From Sphingopyxis panaciterrae (GTDB lineage Bacteria > Pseudomonadota > Alphaproteobacteria > Sphingomonadales > Sphingomonadaceae), in assembly GCF_011762125.1 (NCBI RefSeq), contig NZ_JAASQN010000002.1:744001-808000 (forward strand): DNA of 64,000 bases, read 5' to 3'. This document shows positions 36,052 through 45,323 of the stretch, one piece after another. The notes below the pieces were generated by a model. That model was not told the origin of the DNA. It searched no databases and worked only from the letters and a program-made list of their open reading frames with translations. The stretch's first letter is position 1. The number at the start of each line of letters is the position of its first letter. The translations under genes were made by a program, and so were the position numbers.

Positions 36052-36543
36052 ATGTCAGGGAAAGAAACGAATGATGATCGGCACCCTGCTCGCAAGGGCC
36101 GGGGTGTTGATCCAGTCGACCGAAAAATATTAGGCTTACTCGCCGAAAATGCGGATCGCAGCTTCGCGGAACTCGGCTCTTTGCTCCACCTCTCACCGCC
36201 CGCGGTGCACGAACGCGTCAAACGGATGAAGCGGGACGGCACAATAAAGCGCACCGTTGCCATAATAGATGGCGAGAAGGTCGGGCGCGACCTGCTCGCC
36301 TTCGTGCATCTGGAAACCAGCAACTGGGAGACATCGCGGCGCGTTCTTGGCATGGCCTCTCTCGACGCCGTCGAAGAGATTCACACCGTTGCGGGCGACA
36401 CCGCCATGATCCTCAAGGTCCGGATGACATCGCCGGGTGCGCTTGAAGAGTTTCTCGGCGAGCTGCATCAGATGGAGGGTTTCAAACGTGTGAAAACCTT
36501 CGTCGTCCTCGGCACCTATGCAGAGCGGGGGCCTTACCCATAA
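36052..36543 (+). CDS. Lrp/AsnC-family transcriptional regulator
   Basis: The 163-aa protein has the AsnC helix-turn-helix (VDPVDRKILGLLAENADRSFAELGSLLHLSPPAVHERVKRM) and a RAM ligand domain with KVGRDLLAFVHLETSN, AGDTAMILKVRM and FVVLGTYAE. The ATG at 36052 follows CAGGGGGAT. It is divergent from leucine dehydrogenase. A leucine-sensing regulator of that gene is the straightforward reading; whether it activates or represses is not visible. Confidence 0.9.
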   Translation: MSGKETNDDRHPARKGRGVDPVDRKILGLLAENADRSFAELGSLLHLSPPAVHERVKRMKRDGTIKRTVAIIDGEKVGRDLLAFVHLETSNWETSRRVLGMASLDAVEEIHTVAGDTAMILKVRMTSPGALEEFLGELHQMEGFKRVKTFVVLGTYAERGPYP

Positions 36544-37014
36544 GGTCCGCCTCTTATTGATAGAGCATGACCCTTATTGCTCGACCGAAGCTAGCCCGGG
36601 ATCTTGATCACTGCGGTGCCGGTAACCCCGGGGCGTCGGACGCCTCGCTTTCTAGCTGTTATGCGTCCATCGGTCCGACATAGGTTTTTAGCGTCCGATC
36701 CGGGACATTCGACGCGGCTTGGCCGCAATGGGTCTTGCCACGAAGGCTCGCTGGCCTCCGGCGGAAGGCCGACCTCTGATCGCCGGGCGCGGCGCACGCT
36801 ACCAGTGCCGAGAAATGCCAGCAACCGATCTTGTGGTTCCAATTATCGAGACTGTAGTAAATATGCGGCCCGAGCCAGGCGAGCGACCCTCACGCGGACG
36901 ATCCGGCGCTGCTTGCCGGATAATCGATACGACGCCCGATCGGCCATCATTCCCGGCCGCGGGAGGCCCCTTCCCCGCGCATGCAGGAGCGAGTCTGCCC
37001 CTATGCTGCAGCGG
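36544..37014. other. About 470 bases without a supported gene
   Basis: Between the end of the Lrp gene and the end of the YczE-like gene only short shadow-like frames are seen. No hairpin terminator or repeat stood out. Nothing recognisable. Confidence 0.4.
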
Positions 37015-37623
37015 TCAGGCTCGCACCGACGTCTTCGCCGAGGCGCCGAATGCCATCGCCTGAAACAGCGGGAGCGTCATGTCGATGATCATGCCGATGG
37101 CCAACGCGTATAATATCGTTCCCATTCCAATCGTCCCCCCGAGTAACCAGCCAAACCCCAGCACGAGAATTTCAATGCCGGTGCGCGCACGGCGAATTGA
37201 CCAGCCGGTTCGTCCGGCGAGCCCCGTCATCAACCCGTCACGTGGGCCCGGGCCCAGTCCAGCACCGATATACATCCCGCTCGCGATCCCGTTGAGAATG
37301 ACTGCCGCGACCAGCATTCCGGCCCGCGCGGCAAGGGAGACCGGCTGGGGAAGGAACATCAGTGCCGCGTCAGCGGCGAGGCCGATGAGGAGCACATTGC
37401 TGATCGTCCCGATACCCGGACGTTGGCGCAGGGGAATCCAGAGCAGCATAAGCAGGGCGCCGACCCCGATGATCACCGTTCCGAAACTCAAGTGCAAGCG
37501 CAGCGAAAGGCCTTCGTGGAGAGCGTTCCACGGGTCGAGGCCGAGACCAGCGCGCACCATCATGGCGGATGAGAGGCCGTAGAGGACTAAGCCGCTATAA
37601 AGCAGGGCGAGACGACGAAGCAT
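37015..37623 (-). CDS. YczE/YitT-type integral membrane protein
   Basis: From the ATG at 37623 the protein has 202 aa and about five membrane helices. It shows the family pattern SAMMVRAGLGLDPWNALHEGLS near the start and GMYIGAGLGPGPRDGLMTGLAGRTGWSIRRARTGIE in the middle. Function is unknown; YczE-type proteins are often found next to MocR regulators and may transport a vitamin-related or other small compound. An ATG at 37665 would add 14 residues. It is divergent from the MocR gene at 37684. Confidence 0.8.
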   Translation of the reverse strand: MLRRLALLYSGLVLYGLSSAMMVRAGLGLDPWNALHEGLSLRLHLSFGTVIIGVGALLMLLWIPLRQRPGIGTISNVLLIGLAADAALMFLPQPVSLAARAGMLVAAVILNGIASGMYIGAGLGPGPRDGLMTGLAGRTGWSIRRARTGIEILVLGFGWLLGGTIGMGTILYALAIGMIIDMTLPLFQAMAFGASAKTSVRA

Positions 37624-37682
37624 TGGACCGATATCGATAAAAATGGCATTTAAATAAAGAGCCACTTTTTTCGGATTGGACC
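37622..37682. promoter_or_regulatory. Direct repeat ATTGGACC flanking the YczE/MocR divergent region
   Basis: ATTGGACC occurs at 37622-37629, touching the YczE start codon, and again at 37675-37682, touching the MocR start codon. Only 60 bases separate the two divergent starts, so both promoters lie here. Tandem direct repeats are the usual binding sites of MocR regulators. Confidence 0.5.
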
Positions 37683-37683
37683 A

Positions 37684-39099
37684 ATGATCGCACGCAGAAC
37701 GGGACCGGCCTCCCTCCTCAGGCTGCTCGGAAACTGGCGCCTGAACGGATCGCGCGACCCCGCTTACAGGTCACTTGCCAACGCGCTGCGCCGTTTGATT
37801 CTCGACGGCAGCCTCGGGCTCGAGACGCGGTTGCCCGGCGAACGCGAGCTGGCTGCGGCGCTCGGGCTCAGCCGCGGCACGATCGCGGCCGCCTTCGCCG
37901 AACTGCGCGCCGACGGCTTCTTAGCAAGCCGCCAAGGCTCGGGCTCGCTTGTCACGCTCCCGTCCGGCCTGTCGTCGCGACGAGAACCGGCAACAAAGAT
38001 AGACTTCTCGGTCGCCGCCAGTCCGGCCGGACCGGCAATCCATCAGGCATATGTCGAGGCGCTCTCCGCGCTCCCGGCACATTTGTCCTCAACGGGCTAT
38101 GATCCGCTCGGCATTCCGGAGCTGCGGAGCAAAATTGCTGCGCATTATACGGCGCGCGGATTGCCGACCTTCGCCGACGAAATCATGGTGGTCAACGGTG
38201 CGCTCGCCGGATTTGGCCTCGTGCTGCGACTTCTGACGGGCCCGGGCGACCGGGTGGTCATCGATCATCCGACTTATCCTCTCGCCATCGCCGCGATCCG
38301 TGCTGCCGGCTGCCGGCCGGTGCCCGTACCGCTTCCCCCGACAGGCTGGGACATCGACGGCCTGGCGGCGGCAATTGGCCAGACGGCACCGCGCCTTGCC
38401 TATCTGTTACCCGATCATCACAACCCGACCGGACGCTGCATGGATGCCGAGACGCGTGCTGCCGTGGTCTCGATAGCCCAGCGAACCCGGACGATAATCG
38501 TCGCGGACGAGACGATGGTCGATCTTTGGTACGAACGCAAACCCCCTCCCCCGCTCGCAGCCTATGGTCGCGACGCTCAGGTTATCACGCTGGGCTCGAC
38601 CGCCAAAAGCTTCTGGGGCGGGCTCAGGATCGGCTGGATCCGGGCCCCCGGCCCGATCATCGCTTCTCTGGCCGGAGTTCGAGAAACAGTCGATCCAGGT
38701 ACGCCTGTGGTCGAACAGCTTGCCGCGGCCCGGCTTCTTGTCGATGCGGACACGCATCTTCCCGAACGCCGCCGGGAATTGCGCGATCGCCTCGATATGC
38801 TGGTTACGGCCGGCGAAGCCATCTTGCCCGAGTGGAATTTTCCTCGCCCTGCGGGAGGTCTCAGCTGCTGGATCGAGTTACCGCGGCCCATCGCGACCCG
38901 CCTCGCCATCGAAGCGGAGGCAATCGGCGTGCGCATCGTCGCCGGGCCGAGCTTCGGGATCGATGGCGCTTTCGAACGCCACATCCGGATACCTTTCACC
39001 GCGGAAGTAGCCGATCTTCGCGGCGCCCTCGAACTGCTTGCCCCCCTCGGTCGCCGGCTGGCCCGGGAGGGAGCGCCCCGGTTTCGAACGGCGTCATAG
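37684..39099 (+). CDS. MocR-family transcriptional regulator (GntR HTH + aminotransferase domain), YczR-like
   Basis: The 471-aa protein has an N-terminal GntR winged helix (YRSLANALRRLILDGSLGLETRLPGERELAAALGLSRGTIAAAFAELRADGFL). A fold-type I PLP domain follows, with YLLPDHHNPTG, ADETMVDL and the PLP-lysine site LGSTAKSFWGGLRIGW. MocR proteins are PLP-sensing regulators derived from aminotransferases. The divergent YczE-type gene is the usual partner of the YczR subgroup. No ribosome site is visible, so the message may be leaderless. Confidence 0.9.
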   Translation: MIARRTGPASLLRLLGNWRLNGSRDPAYRSLANALRRLILDGSLGLETRLPGERELAAALGLSRGTIAAAFAELRADGFLASRQGSGSLVTLPSGLSSRREPATKIDFSVAASPAGPAIHQAYVEALSALPAHLSSTGYDPLGIPELRSKIAAHYTARGLPTFADEIMVVNGALAGFGLVLRLLTGPGDRVVIDHPTYPLAIAAIRAAGCRPVPVPLPPTGWDIDGLAAAIGQTAPRLAYLLPDHHNPTGRCMDAETRAAVVSIAQRTRTIIVADETMVDLWYERKPPPPLAAYGRDAQVITLGSTAKSFWGGLRIGWIRAPGPIIASLAGVRETVDPGTPVVEQLAAARLLVDADTHLPERRRELRDRLDMLVTAGEAILPEWNFPRPAGGLSCWIELPRPIATRLAIEAEAIGVRIVAGPSFGIDGAFERHIRIPFTAEVADLRGALELLAPLGRRLAREGAPRFRTAS

Positions 39100-39250
39100 A
39101 CGCAGGACGCCATGAAGACAGACGCGACGTCCGCGTCACTTCATGATCATTAAAGAGGCGCGCGTCGATTACAGCGTTGCGGCCGCGCAACGGGACTCTC
39201 CTCGCGCGCTTCGGCCGTCAGCGGACGCGGCGAGCCATGCGGCCGGCTAA

Positions 39251-39715
39251 CTAATACATTGCCTCGACCAGTTTGCGCATCAGGCGCACGAGATCGTCGA
39301 AGTCCTTCCGCTCCCAATCCGCGAACATGCCGATTGCCATCTCCTCCCGCGCCGCGTCGAGGGCGCCGGTCGCTTCCTTGCCCGCCGCGGTGACAAGCGC
39401 CTCACGTATCCGCTTATCGGTCGAGCCTGCCCGGCGCGTGACCAGTCCGAGCTCTTCCAGGCGCGCGACCTGGCGGCTCACAGTCGTATAGTCGCGGCCG
39501 ACCCGGCCAGCGAGATCGACGACGCCGATCGGGCCGAACCGCTCGATAAGCACCAGCAGCGGGAACAGCGCTCGTTCGAGCGACAGGCCCGCCTTGGCGA
39601 GCAATTCCACGTCCCGTTCGGGCTGATTCATGATGACGGTGATGTCGATCAGCGAGCGATGCAGTTCGGGCAACAACGCCCTAATATGTGCATTATGCAC
39701 TTTTTTAATTGACAT
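39251..39715 (-). CDS. MarR-family transcriptional regulator
   Basis: The 154-aa protein has a winged helix with LIERFGPIGVVDLAGRVGRDYTTVSRQVARLEELGLVTRR and the wing segment STDKRIREALVT. From the ATG at 39715 it starts MSIKKVHNAHIRALL. It is divergent from a flavin hydroxylase. A perfect palindrome lies between them and a second partial copy lies inside this gene's first codons, so it probably represses itself and the hydroxylase until a phenolic ligand binds. Confidence 0.88.
   Translation of the reverse strand: MSIKKVHNAHIRALLPELHRSLIDITVIMNQPERDVELLAKAGLSLERALFPLLVLIERFGPIGVVDLAGRVGRDYTTVSRQVARLEELGLVTRRAGSTDKRIREALVTAAGKEATGALDAAREEMAIGMFADWERKDFDDLVRLMRKLVEAMY
39685..39702. promoter_or_regulatory. 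Partial MarR operator inside the marR 5' coding region
   Basis: TATGTGCATTATGCAC (39685-39700) repeats 16 of the 19 bases of the full palindrome at 39734-39752. It lies within codons for VHNAHI, so protein binding here could act as a roadblock. Confidence 0.6.
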
Positions 39716-39733
39716 TGGCCACCCCCTTCCGGA

Positions 39734-39752
39734 TATGTGCATTATGCACATA
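39734..39752. promoter_or_regulatory. Perfect 19-bp palindromic MarR operator
   Basis: TATGTGCATTATGCACATA is symmetrical around one central T. It lies between the divergent marR and hydroxylase genes, a few bases before the hydroxylase ribosome site (TAGGAG). Confidence 0.75.
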
Positions 39753-39762
39753 GGAGTTCCAT

Positions 39763-41328
39763 ATGAAAGAGCGAACTGAAATCGACGTCCTGATTTGCGG
39801 CGCAGGCGCTGCCGGGCTCACGCTCGCGATCGAACTCGCGCGGCGCGGCGTATCCTTTCGCATCCTTGACCGGCTCGAGCGCCCGTTTGGCGGGTCGCGC
39901 GGAAAGGGCATCCAGCCGCGCACACAGGAGATATTCGAAGATCTCGGTATCATCGATCGCGTCATGGCGGCGGGCGGTATCTATCCGCCGATGCGGGTGT
40001 ATAGCGCGGACGGCAGCTACACCGTAAAGAATATGTTGGACGCGCAGGATCCGTCGCCCGGCATGCCTTATCTAATCCCGCTCATGATCCCCCAATTCCT
40101 CACCGAGACGATCATGCGCGAGCAGCTCGGTGAGCTTGGACATCAGGTAGAGTTCGGCAGCAGGCTGACCGATTTCGAAGCTGGCGAGGACAGCGTTTTC
40201 GCCCGCGTCGTGTCCGCGCAAGGTGAAGAGCAAATCATTGCCCGCTATTTGATCGGCGCGGACGGGGGCCGCAGCTCGATACGGAGCGCGCTCGGGGTCG
40301 AGTTTTCGGGCAAGACGCTGGGCGTCCGCGCGATCGTCGCGGACGTCGATTTGGGCGGGCTCGACCGCGATGCGTGGCATCAATTCAACGACGGGGACAT
40401 GGAACGCCTCGTCGCCATCTGCCCGCTCGCCGGCACCGACCTGTTTCAGGTGCAGGCGCCAATTCCACTGGAGGGCGATCCCGACCTCTCGGCCCAAGGC
40501 ATCGAAAGGCTGATCGCGGAGCGAACCGGCCGCACCGATGTCAAGCTTCGCTCGGTGGCATGGGCGTCGGCTTATGCGATGAATGCGCGGTTGGCCGAGC
40601 GCTACCGGGTCGGCCGGGTGTTCCTGACCGGCGATGCCGCTCATATCCACCCACCGACCGGCGGACAGGGCCTGAACACCAGCGTCCAGGACGCGTACAA
40701 CCTCGGCTGGAAGTTGGCCGCGGTTCTGGCCGGCGCTCCTGACACGCTGCTTGACACCTATGAGGAGGAGCGGCGCCCCGTTGCGGCTGATGTGCTCGGC
40801 CTTTCGACGAGGTTACTGAAGGACCAGCAGGAGCAGGGCGGGATGCGACGCGGCCGCGACACGCATCAACTCGATATCGGCTATCCGAACTCATCGCTTT
40901 CGCACCAGGAAACCGCCCGGACGCCTGGCCCGCGCGCCGGCGATCGAATGCCGGACGCCGCTCTGGCCGGCGCTGCCGGACAGCCCCGCCGGCTGTTCGA
41001 CGTTTTGACCGGCACGCATTGGACCTGGCTTATGTCGGCCTCTCACTATCGGCCGACGGCGGCTGCGCGTGAGGGCGTGAGAGTGGTCACTGTCGGCGCG
41101 GGCGCGGAACTGCGCGATCCGTCCAATCAGCTTGGCCTGGCCGATGGAGGCTGCCTGCTTATCCGGCCGGACGGATATGTCGGCGCCGTCTTCGATACGG
41201 CGAGCATCGGCCTTATCGGCGATTATCTGGCAAGGGTGAGTCCCCCTCCGCCGCCTGAGCGTCTTGGTGACGGAGACCCTGGCTTTGACAAGGACGCGGC
41301 GTTCGTGCCCCCCGCCCGAGCCGCGTGA
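39763..41328 (+). CDS. FAD-dependent aromatic hydroxylase (PheA/TfdB/MhpA-like, group A)
   Basis: The 521-aa enzyme has the FAD dinucleotide motif GAGAAGLTLAIELARRG and the DG motif LIGADGGRSSIRSALG. The GD motif is FLTGDAAHIHPPTGGQGLNTSVQDAYNLGWKL. A C-terminal thioredoxin-like region with DGYVGAVF is typical of phenol-hydroxylase relatives. Such enzymes use NADPH and O2 to hydroxylate phenolic rings. AGGAG precedes the ATG at 39763. It is probably induced when the divergent MarR protein binds its ligand. Some relatives act on antibiotics or non-phenolic rings. Confidence 0.88.
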   Translation: MKERTEIDVLICGAGAAGLTLAIELARRGVSFRILDRLERPFGGSRGKGIQPRTQEIFEDLGIIDRVMAAGGIYPPMRVYSADGSYTVKNMLDAQDPSPGMPYLIPLMIPQFLTETIMREQLGELGHQVEFGSRLTDFEAGEDSVFARVVSAQGEEQIIARYLIGADGGRSSIRSALGVEFSGKTLGVRAIVADVDLGGLDRDAWHQFNDGDMERLVAICPLAGTDLFQVQAPIPLEGDPDLSAQGIERLIAERTGRTDVKLRSVAWASAYAMNARLAERYRVGRVFLTGDAAHIHPPTGGQGLNTSVQDAYNLGWKLAAVLAGAPDTLLDTYEEERRPVAADVLGLSTRLLKDQQEQGGMRRGRDTHQLDIGYPNSSLSHQETARTPGPRAGDRMPDAALAGAAGQPRRLFDVLTGTHWTWLMSASHYRPTAAAREGVRVVTVGAGAELRDPSNQLGLADGGCLLIRPDGYVGAVFDTASIGLIGDYLARVSPPPPPERLGDGDPGFDKDAAFVPPARAA

Positions 41329-41406
41329 CATCCACGCGGAGCAGGATTTCGAACGCCCAATCCCTGATGGTTCTGTTACGACCTTGAGAGGCAGGATCTC
41401 GTAAAG

Positions 41407-42636
41407 TCAGACCGAAAGCAGCTCTTTTAGCGGCGTCTCGATGTCGGCGAGCTGTTCAGGGCCTGCCTCGAGCCCGGCGGAGACGACCATCCGGCCCTGA
41501 ACATAATCCCTGGTGGCGTTGACGCAGTCAAGCGCGATGACCTTCCCGGCCTTAAGGTAAACGACCGAGAAGCTTCGCGTTGCCGGATCACCGCGCAGCA
41601 CCGCCTGATCGTGCCCGGTCGAGAGGCCGGCGGTCTGGAGTTTGAGGTCATACTGGTTCGACCAGAACCAGGGGATCGCATGATAGGGTGCCTCGTCGCC
41701 GACGATGCCCTTGGCGACGACATTCGCCTGGTCATTGGCATTCTGCACTGATTCAAGCCTGACTTCTGCGCCTTCGGCGAAGTCGTTCACATGCGCAGCG
41801 CAGTCGCCGATCGCATAGACGTCGGGCAGGCTCGTCTTGCAGAGGCGGTCGACGCGCACGCCGTTGGCGCAGTCAGCGCCCGCGGCGATCAGCGGTGCGA
41901 CCGCGGGTATGATACCGATGCCGACAATGACGAGATCGGCGGGAATCACTTCTCCGTCCGACAGACGCACACCGGTGACGCGGGTGTCGCCCTCGATCGC
42001 ATCGACGCACACGCCGAGGTGCAGTTCGACGCCATGATCGCGGTGCTCTTTCTCGTAGAAGCGCGAGAGTTCCTCGCCCGCGACACGCGCGAGCACGCGG
42101 TTCTGCGCTTCGAGCAGTACGACCTTCTTGCCCGCCTTGTTGAGCACCGCGGCGGCTTCGAGCCCGATATAGCCGCCACCGACGACGACGATCTGCCCGG
42201 CGGTTTCAGACGCGGCCTTCATCGCGTCGGCGTCGGCGTCGGCGCGCGTCCGCACGCCCTGCACGCCGGGAAGGTCGCCGCCCGGGATCGGCAGCACGCG
42301 CGGATGACCGCCGGTTGCCCAGACGAGCTTGCCGTACCCGATCGTCTCGCCGCCGTCGGTGGCGACCGTATGCGCCGCCGGATCGACCGCGACGACGCGC
42401 TTGCCGAGCAGCATCGTCACCTCGCGCTCGTCCCAATATCTGGCGGGGCGCAACTGGATGCGTTCGAATTCCTTCTCGCCCGCGAAATATTCCTTCGACA
42501 AGGGCGGGCGCTCATAGGGGAGCTCGGACTCTTCGCCGATGATCGCGATGCTGCCCTCGAACTTCTGTGTCCGCAACATCACCGCAACCTGTGCGCCGCC
42601 ATGCCCCGCGCCCACGATCACAACGTCGAACTGCAT
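41407..42636 (-). CDS. Ferredoxin/putidaredoxin reductase-type FAD oxidoreductase
   Basis: The 409-aa protein has FAD motif [18 protein letters not shown], then [16 protein letters not shown], which is characteristic of rubredoxin, ferredoxin and putidaredoxin reductases. The NAD site is [17 protein letters not shown], followed by [10 protein letters not shown]. It passes electrons from NADH to a small ferredoxin that feeds a P450 or Rieske oxygenase. The [2Fe-2S] ferredoxin at 45000-45323 is a likely partner. No oxygenase is found in the window. Confidence 0.9.
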   Translation of the reverse strand: MQFDVVIVGAGHGGAQVAVMLRTQKFEGSIAIIGEESELPYERPPLSKEYFAGEKEFERIQLRPARYWDEREVTMLLGKRVVAVDPAAHTVATDGGETIGYGKLVWATGGHPRVLPIPGGDLPGVQGVRTRADADADAMKAASETAGQIVVVGGGYIGLEAAAVLNKAGKKVVLLEAQNRVLARVAGEELSRFYEKEHRDHGVELHLGVCVDAIEGDTRVTGVRLSDGEVIPADLVIVGIGIIPAVAPLIAAGADCANGVRVDRLCKTSLPDVYAIGDCAAHVNDFAEGAEVRLESVQNANDQANVVAKGIVGDEAPYHAIPWFWSNQYDLKLQTAGLSTGHDQAVLRGDPATRSFSVVYLKAGKVIALDCVNATRDYVQGRMVVSAGLEAGPEQLADIETPLKELLSV

Positions 42637-42640
42637 CGTC

Positions 42641-43567
42641 TCAGCTTTCGGCTGATTGGCTCGGTGGAAGGTCTGGCCAGTCCAGCCATTTTCGCGCGCT
42701 CCCTCCCAGGATATTTTCGCGCTCTTCGACCGAGAGATCGGGATTGTCCTTTATCGCATAAAGCAGCTCTGCCCATGTTTCACCGGTCGGATTGACCGTC
42801 ACGTCGCTTGCCCACATGATGCGCCCGGCACCGAATGCGTTGATTGCCTTTCGCAGGAACGGGCGTGCCGCACTGTTCGGATAGCCTGCCGCGTCAAGGC
42901 GCGAGGGCGCGTGAGCCCATTTGAGCGCCACGTTCGCCCAAGTTGCCATTCGAAGAACTTTCTCGAAAGATTCCTCGCGCGGCGCGCCGGCAAGCGTCGA
43001 CCAATATTGCTTGCTATCGGGCAAGCCTTCAAGCTGCGCGATCATCGGCACCATCGACATGTTGGGAGGCATGCCGCAGTGATCGATGATGACTTTCACG
43101 CCCGGAAATTTTTCGAGGTAGCGGGTGAGCAACTCCGAATGCCCCAGCAGCGATACGAAAATCGGCACGCCGAATTCGGCGGCCGCCGCGAACACGCTGT
43201 CATAATCACCTTCGGCAAAGGCGGTTAGTTCCGAACGCGGCAACGGTGTTGCAATCCGAAGCGCTCGTGCAAAGTTGCTGTCGCGCGCAAACCGAACGAC
43301 ACTGCGAATCTCCGGGTCCTTCGGGTCGACACGGACCAGATAGGAAAACCGGCCGGGATAAGTCCATGAAGCGAGTTCGGCCGTAGGCGAGGTCGTCCGG
43401 ATCCCCCCGTCTCCGACCCGATAGGCCGGCTCGCCGGGCCTGGTTCCCCACCATCCGCCCCACCATTCGTCGACAAGCACCGACTTGATACCCAGAGCAT
43501 CCATTGCCGCCAGTTTTTCCGCAGCCCCGCCGGGCCCAAGGTGCACCTGAGTGTCAACAATATCCAT
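42641..43567 (-). CDS. Amidohydrolase_2 family metal-dependent hydrolase
   Basis: The 308-aa TIM-barrel protein starts [14 protein letters not shown], with the first His ligand in [17 protein letters not shown] in the middle probably supplies another His, and [10 protein letters not shown] near the end gives the catalytic Asp. The family includes lactonases and decarboxylases such as ACMSD and gamma-resorcylate decarboxylase. Its stop is four bases before the reductase start at 42636, so the two are in one transcript. It differs clearly from the larger amidohydrolase next to it. Confidence 0.85.
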   Translation of the reverse strand: MDIVDTQVHLGPGGAAEKLAAMDALGIKSVLVDEWWGGWWGTRPGEPAYRVGDGGIRTTSPTAELASWTYPGRFSYLVRVDPKDPEIRSVVRFARDSNFARALRIATPLPRSELTAFAEGDYDSVFAAAAEFGVPIFVSLLGHSELLTRYLEKFPGVKVIIDHCGMPPNMSMVPMIAQLEGLPDSKQYWSTLAGAPREESFEKVLRMATWANVALKWAHAPSRLDAAGYPNSAARPFLRKAINAFGAGRIMWASDVTVNPTGETWAELLYAIKDNPDLSVEERENILGGSARKWLDWPDLPPSQSAES

Positions 43568-43689
43568 GTGCATCCATCCAGAGCTTGCCGTGGCCAACGG
43601 GCGCTCGGCTTATTGATCTTCGTCTCAAGCCGGCAATCCCGGAACCCTTGCCTCCCCAGGCTTACAGAACCGAGATTGCCGGACAGGAG

Positions 43690-44832
43690 CCCCTAGAATC
43701 CGTAGAGTTCGGCGGCGTTGTGATAGACGATCTTGTCGCGGACTTTTTCGTCGACGCCTTGGAACATGGCGTCGCACATGGCGCGCGAGTTGGGGTAGGT
43801 GCTGATGCCGTGCGGGAAGTCGGTCTGGAACATCAGCGTTTCGGCGCCGAGCAGGTCGTGGGTGCGGATGGCGACGGTGTCGCGCAGGAAGGTGAGCTTG
43901 ATGTTGCGCTTGAAATAGTCGCTCGGCTTTTCGGGGATACGGCCCTCGAAGTCCTTGACCTGGACATTCTGGTAGCGCTGCCACTCGAAGTCCGCGCGCT
44001 CGAGGATGTGCGTCGCCCAGCCGGCCTCATTCTCCGCCGAGATGAACTTGAGCTTCGGGTGGCGCTCGAAGACGCCTCCGAAGATCATGTTCAGCATCGG
44101 CTTCACGAACACCTCATATTTCAGCGGCGACTTGGTCGGATTGCGGCCGCCCGAGGCCTGGATGAGGTTGGTCTTCTTGTTGCGCTCGCGCGCGGTGCCG
44201 GCATGGATGTTGACCGACATGTCGTTGGCGACCGCCGCCTCCCACAAAAGGTCCATGCCGCGCTCGTGATATTGCGGCACGCCCTCGCCCGCGACCGTCG
44301 GGATCATCACCCCGACAAAGCCCAGCTTCTTCGCGCGCTCCAGTTCCTGCACCGCCAGCGCCGGATCGTCGTTGGCGAGCATCGCGATGCCCTTGAACCG
44401 GTTGGGATGCGCCGCACAGAACTCCGCCAGCCAGTCGTTATACGCACGCAGCAGCGCCCATTTGAACTCGGCGTCGTCGATCCCGTAAAAGCCGAGGCCA
44501 AAGGTCGGGTACATCACCTCGCCCCAGATCGTGTCGCGGTCGATCTCCTTGATCCGCGCATCGGGGTCATAAGCCGACGGCGGGATATCCTCTTCCCAGC
44601 GCCCCGTCTGGCGCACTTCGCTGTTGCCGCGAAACACGCCCGCCGCCGTGCCGATCGGCGGCATCTCGATATCCTCGCACACCAGGCGGTCGCTGCCGTC
44701 GTCGTTGCGCACCAGACGCGGCGCCCGGTCCCGATACTCCGCCGGCAAACGCTCCTGCCACAAAAACCACGGCTCGATCACGTGCGAATCCGACGATATG
44801 ATCTTGTAATCACTGCTCATAATTCTACCTCT
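43690..44832. repeat. 1,143-bp near-identical repeat, copy 1
   Basis: This stretch recurs in the same orientation at 56599-57741, a constant offset of 12,909. It spans exactly one amidohydrolase gene with its ribosome site and a few bases past the stop. Only one differing base was noticed (A at 44378, C in copy 2). Confidence 0.9.
43693..44820 (-). CDS. Amidohydrolase_2 family enzyme (ACMSD/decarboxylase-like), copy 1
   Basis: The 375-aa protein starts MSSDYKIISSDSHVIEPWFLW; DSHVIEP supplies the first metal His. NIHAGTARERN in the middle and MFQTDFPHGIS near the end (catalytic Asp and nearby His) complete a typical ACMSD-like site. Many relatives decarboxylate or hydrolyse aromatic or ring-cleavage products. 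AGAGGTAGAATT precedes the ATG at 44820. An almost identical gene lies at 56602-57729; here residue 148 or so is Leu (AMLAND), there Arg. It follows a ferredoxin and precedes another amidohydrolase on the same strand. Confidence 0.88.
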   Translation of the reverse strand: MSSDYKIISSDSHVIEPWFLWQERLPAEYRDRAPRLVRNDDGSDRLVCEDIEMPPIGTAAGVFRGNSEVRQTGRWEEDIPPSAYDPDARIKEIDRDTIWGEVMYPTFGLGFYGIDDAEFKWALLRAYNDWLAEFCAAHPNRFKGIAMLANDDPALAVQELERAKKLGFVGVMIPTVAGEGVPQYHERGMDLLWEAAVANDMSVNIHAGTARERNKKTNLIQASGGRNPTKSPLKYEVFVKPMLNMIFGGVFERHPKLKFISAENEAGWATHILERADFEWQRYQNVQVKDFEGRIPEKPSDYFKRNIKLTFLRDTVAIRTHDLLGAETLMFQTDFPHGISTYPNSRAMCDAMFQGVDEKVRDKIVYHNAAELYGF

Positions 44833-44908
44833 CATTTTACGTCGTCACCATTTCAAGCAACTTTGCAGTACAGAATATTTATATTCACTAATAATGACAA
44901 TATTATCC

Positions 44909-44970
44909 TATAGTTTCAGAATATTGAATCGAATATATCATATTCGTGAAGACGCATTTCTGAAACTATA
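44909..44970. promoter_or_regulatory. AT-rich 13-bp inverted repeat upstream of amidohydrolase copy 1
   Basis: TATAGTTTCAGAA (44909-44921) and TTCTGAAACTATA (44958-44970) are exact reverse complements 36 bases apart. GAATAT and ATATTC form a smaller inner dyad. The region is very AT-rich. It stands 90-150 bases before the amidohydrolase start and just after the ferredoxin stop, so it could be an operator or a terminator-like hairpin. Confidence 0.55.
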
Positions 44971-44999
44971 TTTCCGGATCGTGGGCAGCTTTTTTATGC

Positions 45000-45323
45000 C
45001 TAGAAGCCTTGCGCCTCCGGCATTCTCACAATCAATCCGTCCATTTCATGAGAGATGTCGATCTGGCAGCTCAAACGGCTTTCTTCGCACCGGCCCTCAA
45101 CCATTTCGAGAAGTTCTCGCTCTACCCGGTCCGCCGCGCCTGACACGGCGACCCATTCCTGATCGATATAGACGTGGCAGGTGGCGCAGGACCCGACGCC
45201 GCCGCATTCGGCCTCGATGCCGGGCACATCATGATCCCGGGCCGCTTCCATGAGCGACAGGCCATTGCTGGCGTCGACCGGATGTTCGGTACCGTCAAAC
45301 TCGACGAAAATGATTCTAGGCAT
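45000..45323 (-). CDS. [2Fe-2S] ferredoxin (putidaredoxin/adrenodoxin type)
   Basis: The 107-aa protein starts MPRIIFVEFDGTEHPV. Cluster cysteines are in ECGGVGSCATCHVYI (C-x5-C-x2-C) with the fourth in SRLSCQI, the spacing of putidaredoxin-type ferredoxins. The ATG at 45323 was chosen because homology begins there; upstream codons are a shadow. It would carry electrons from the reductase at 41407-42636 to a P450 or Rieske oxygenase encoded elsewhere. It is leftward like the amidohydrolases and reductase after it. Confidence 0.9.
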   Translation of the reverse strand: MPRIIFVEFDGTEHPVDASNGLSLMEAARDHDVPGIEAECGGVGSCATCHVYIDQEWVAVSGAADRVERELLEMVEGRCEESRLSCQIDISHEMDGLIVRMPEAQGF

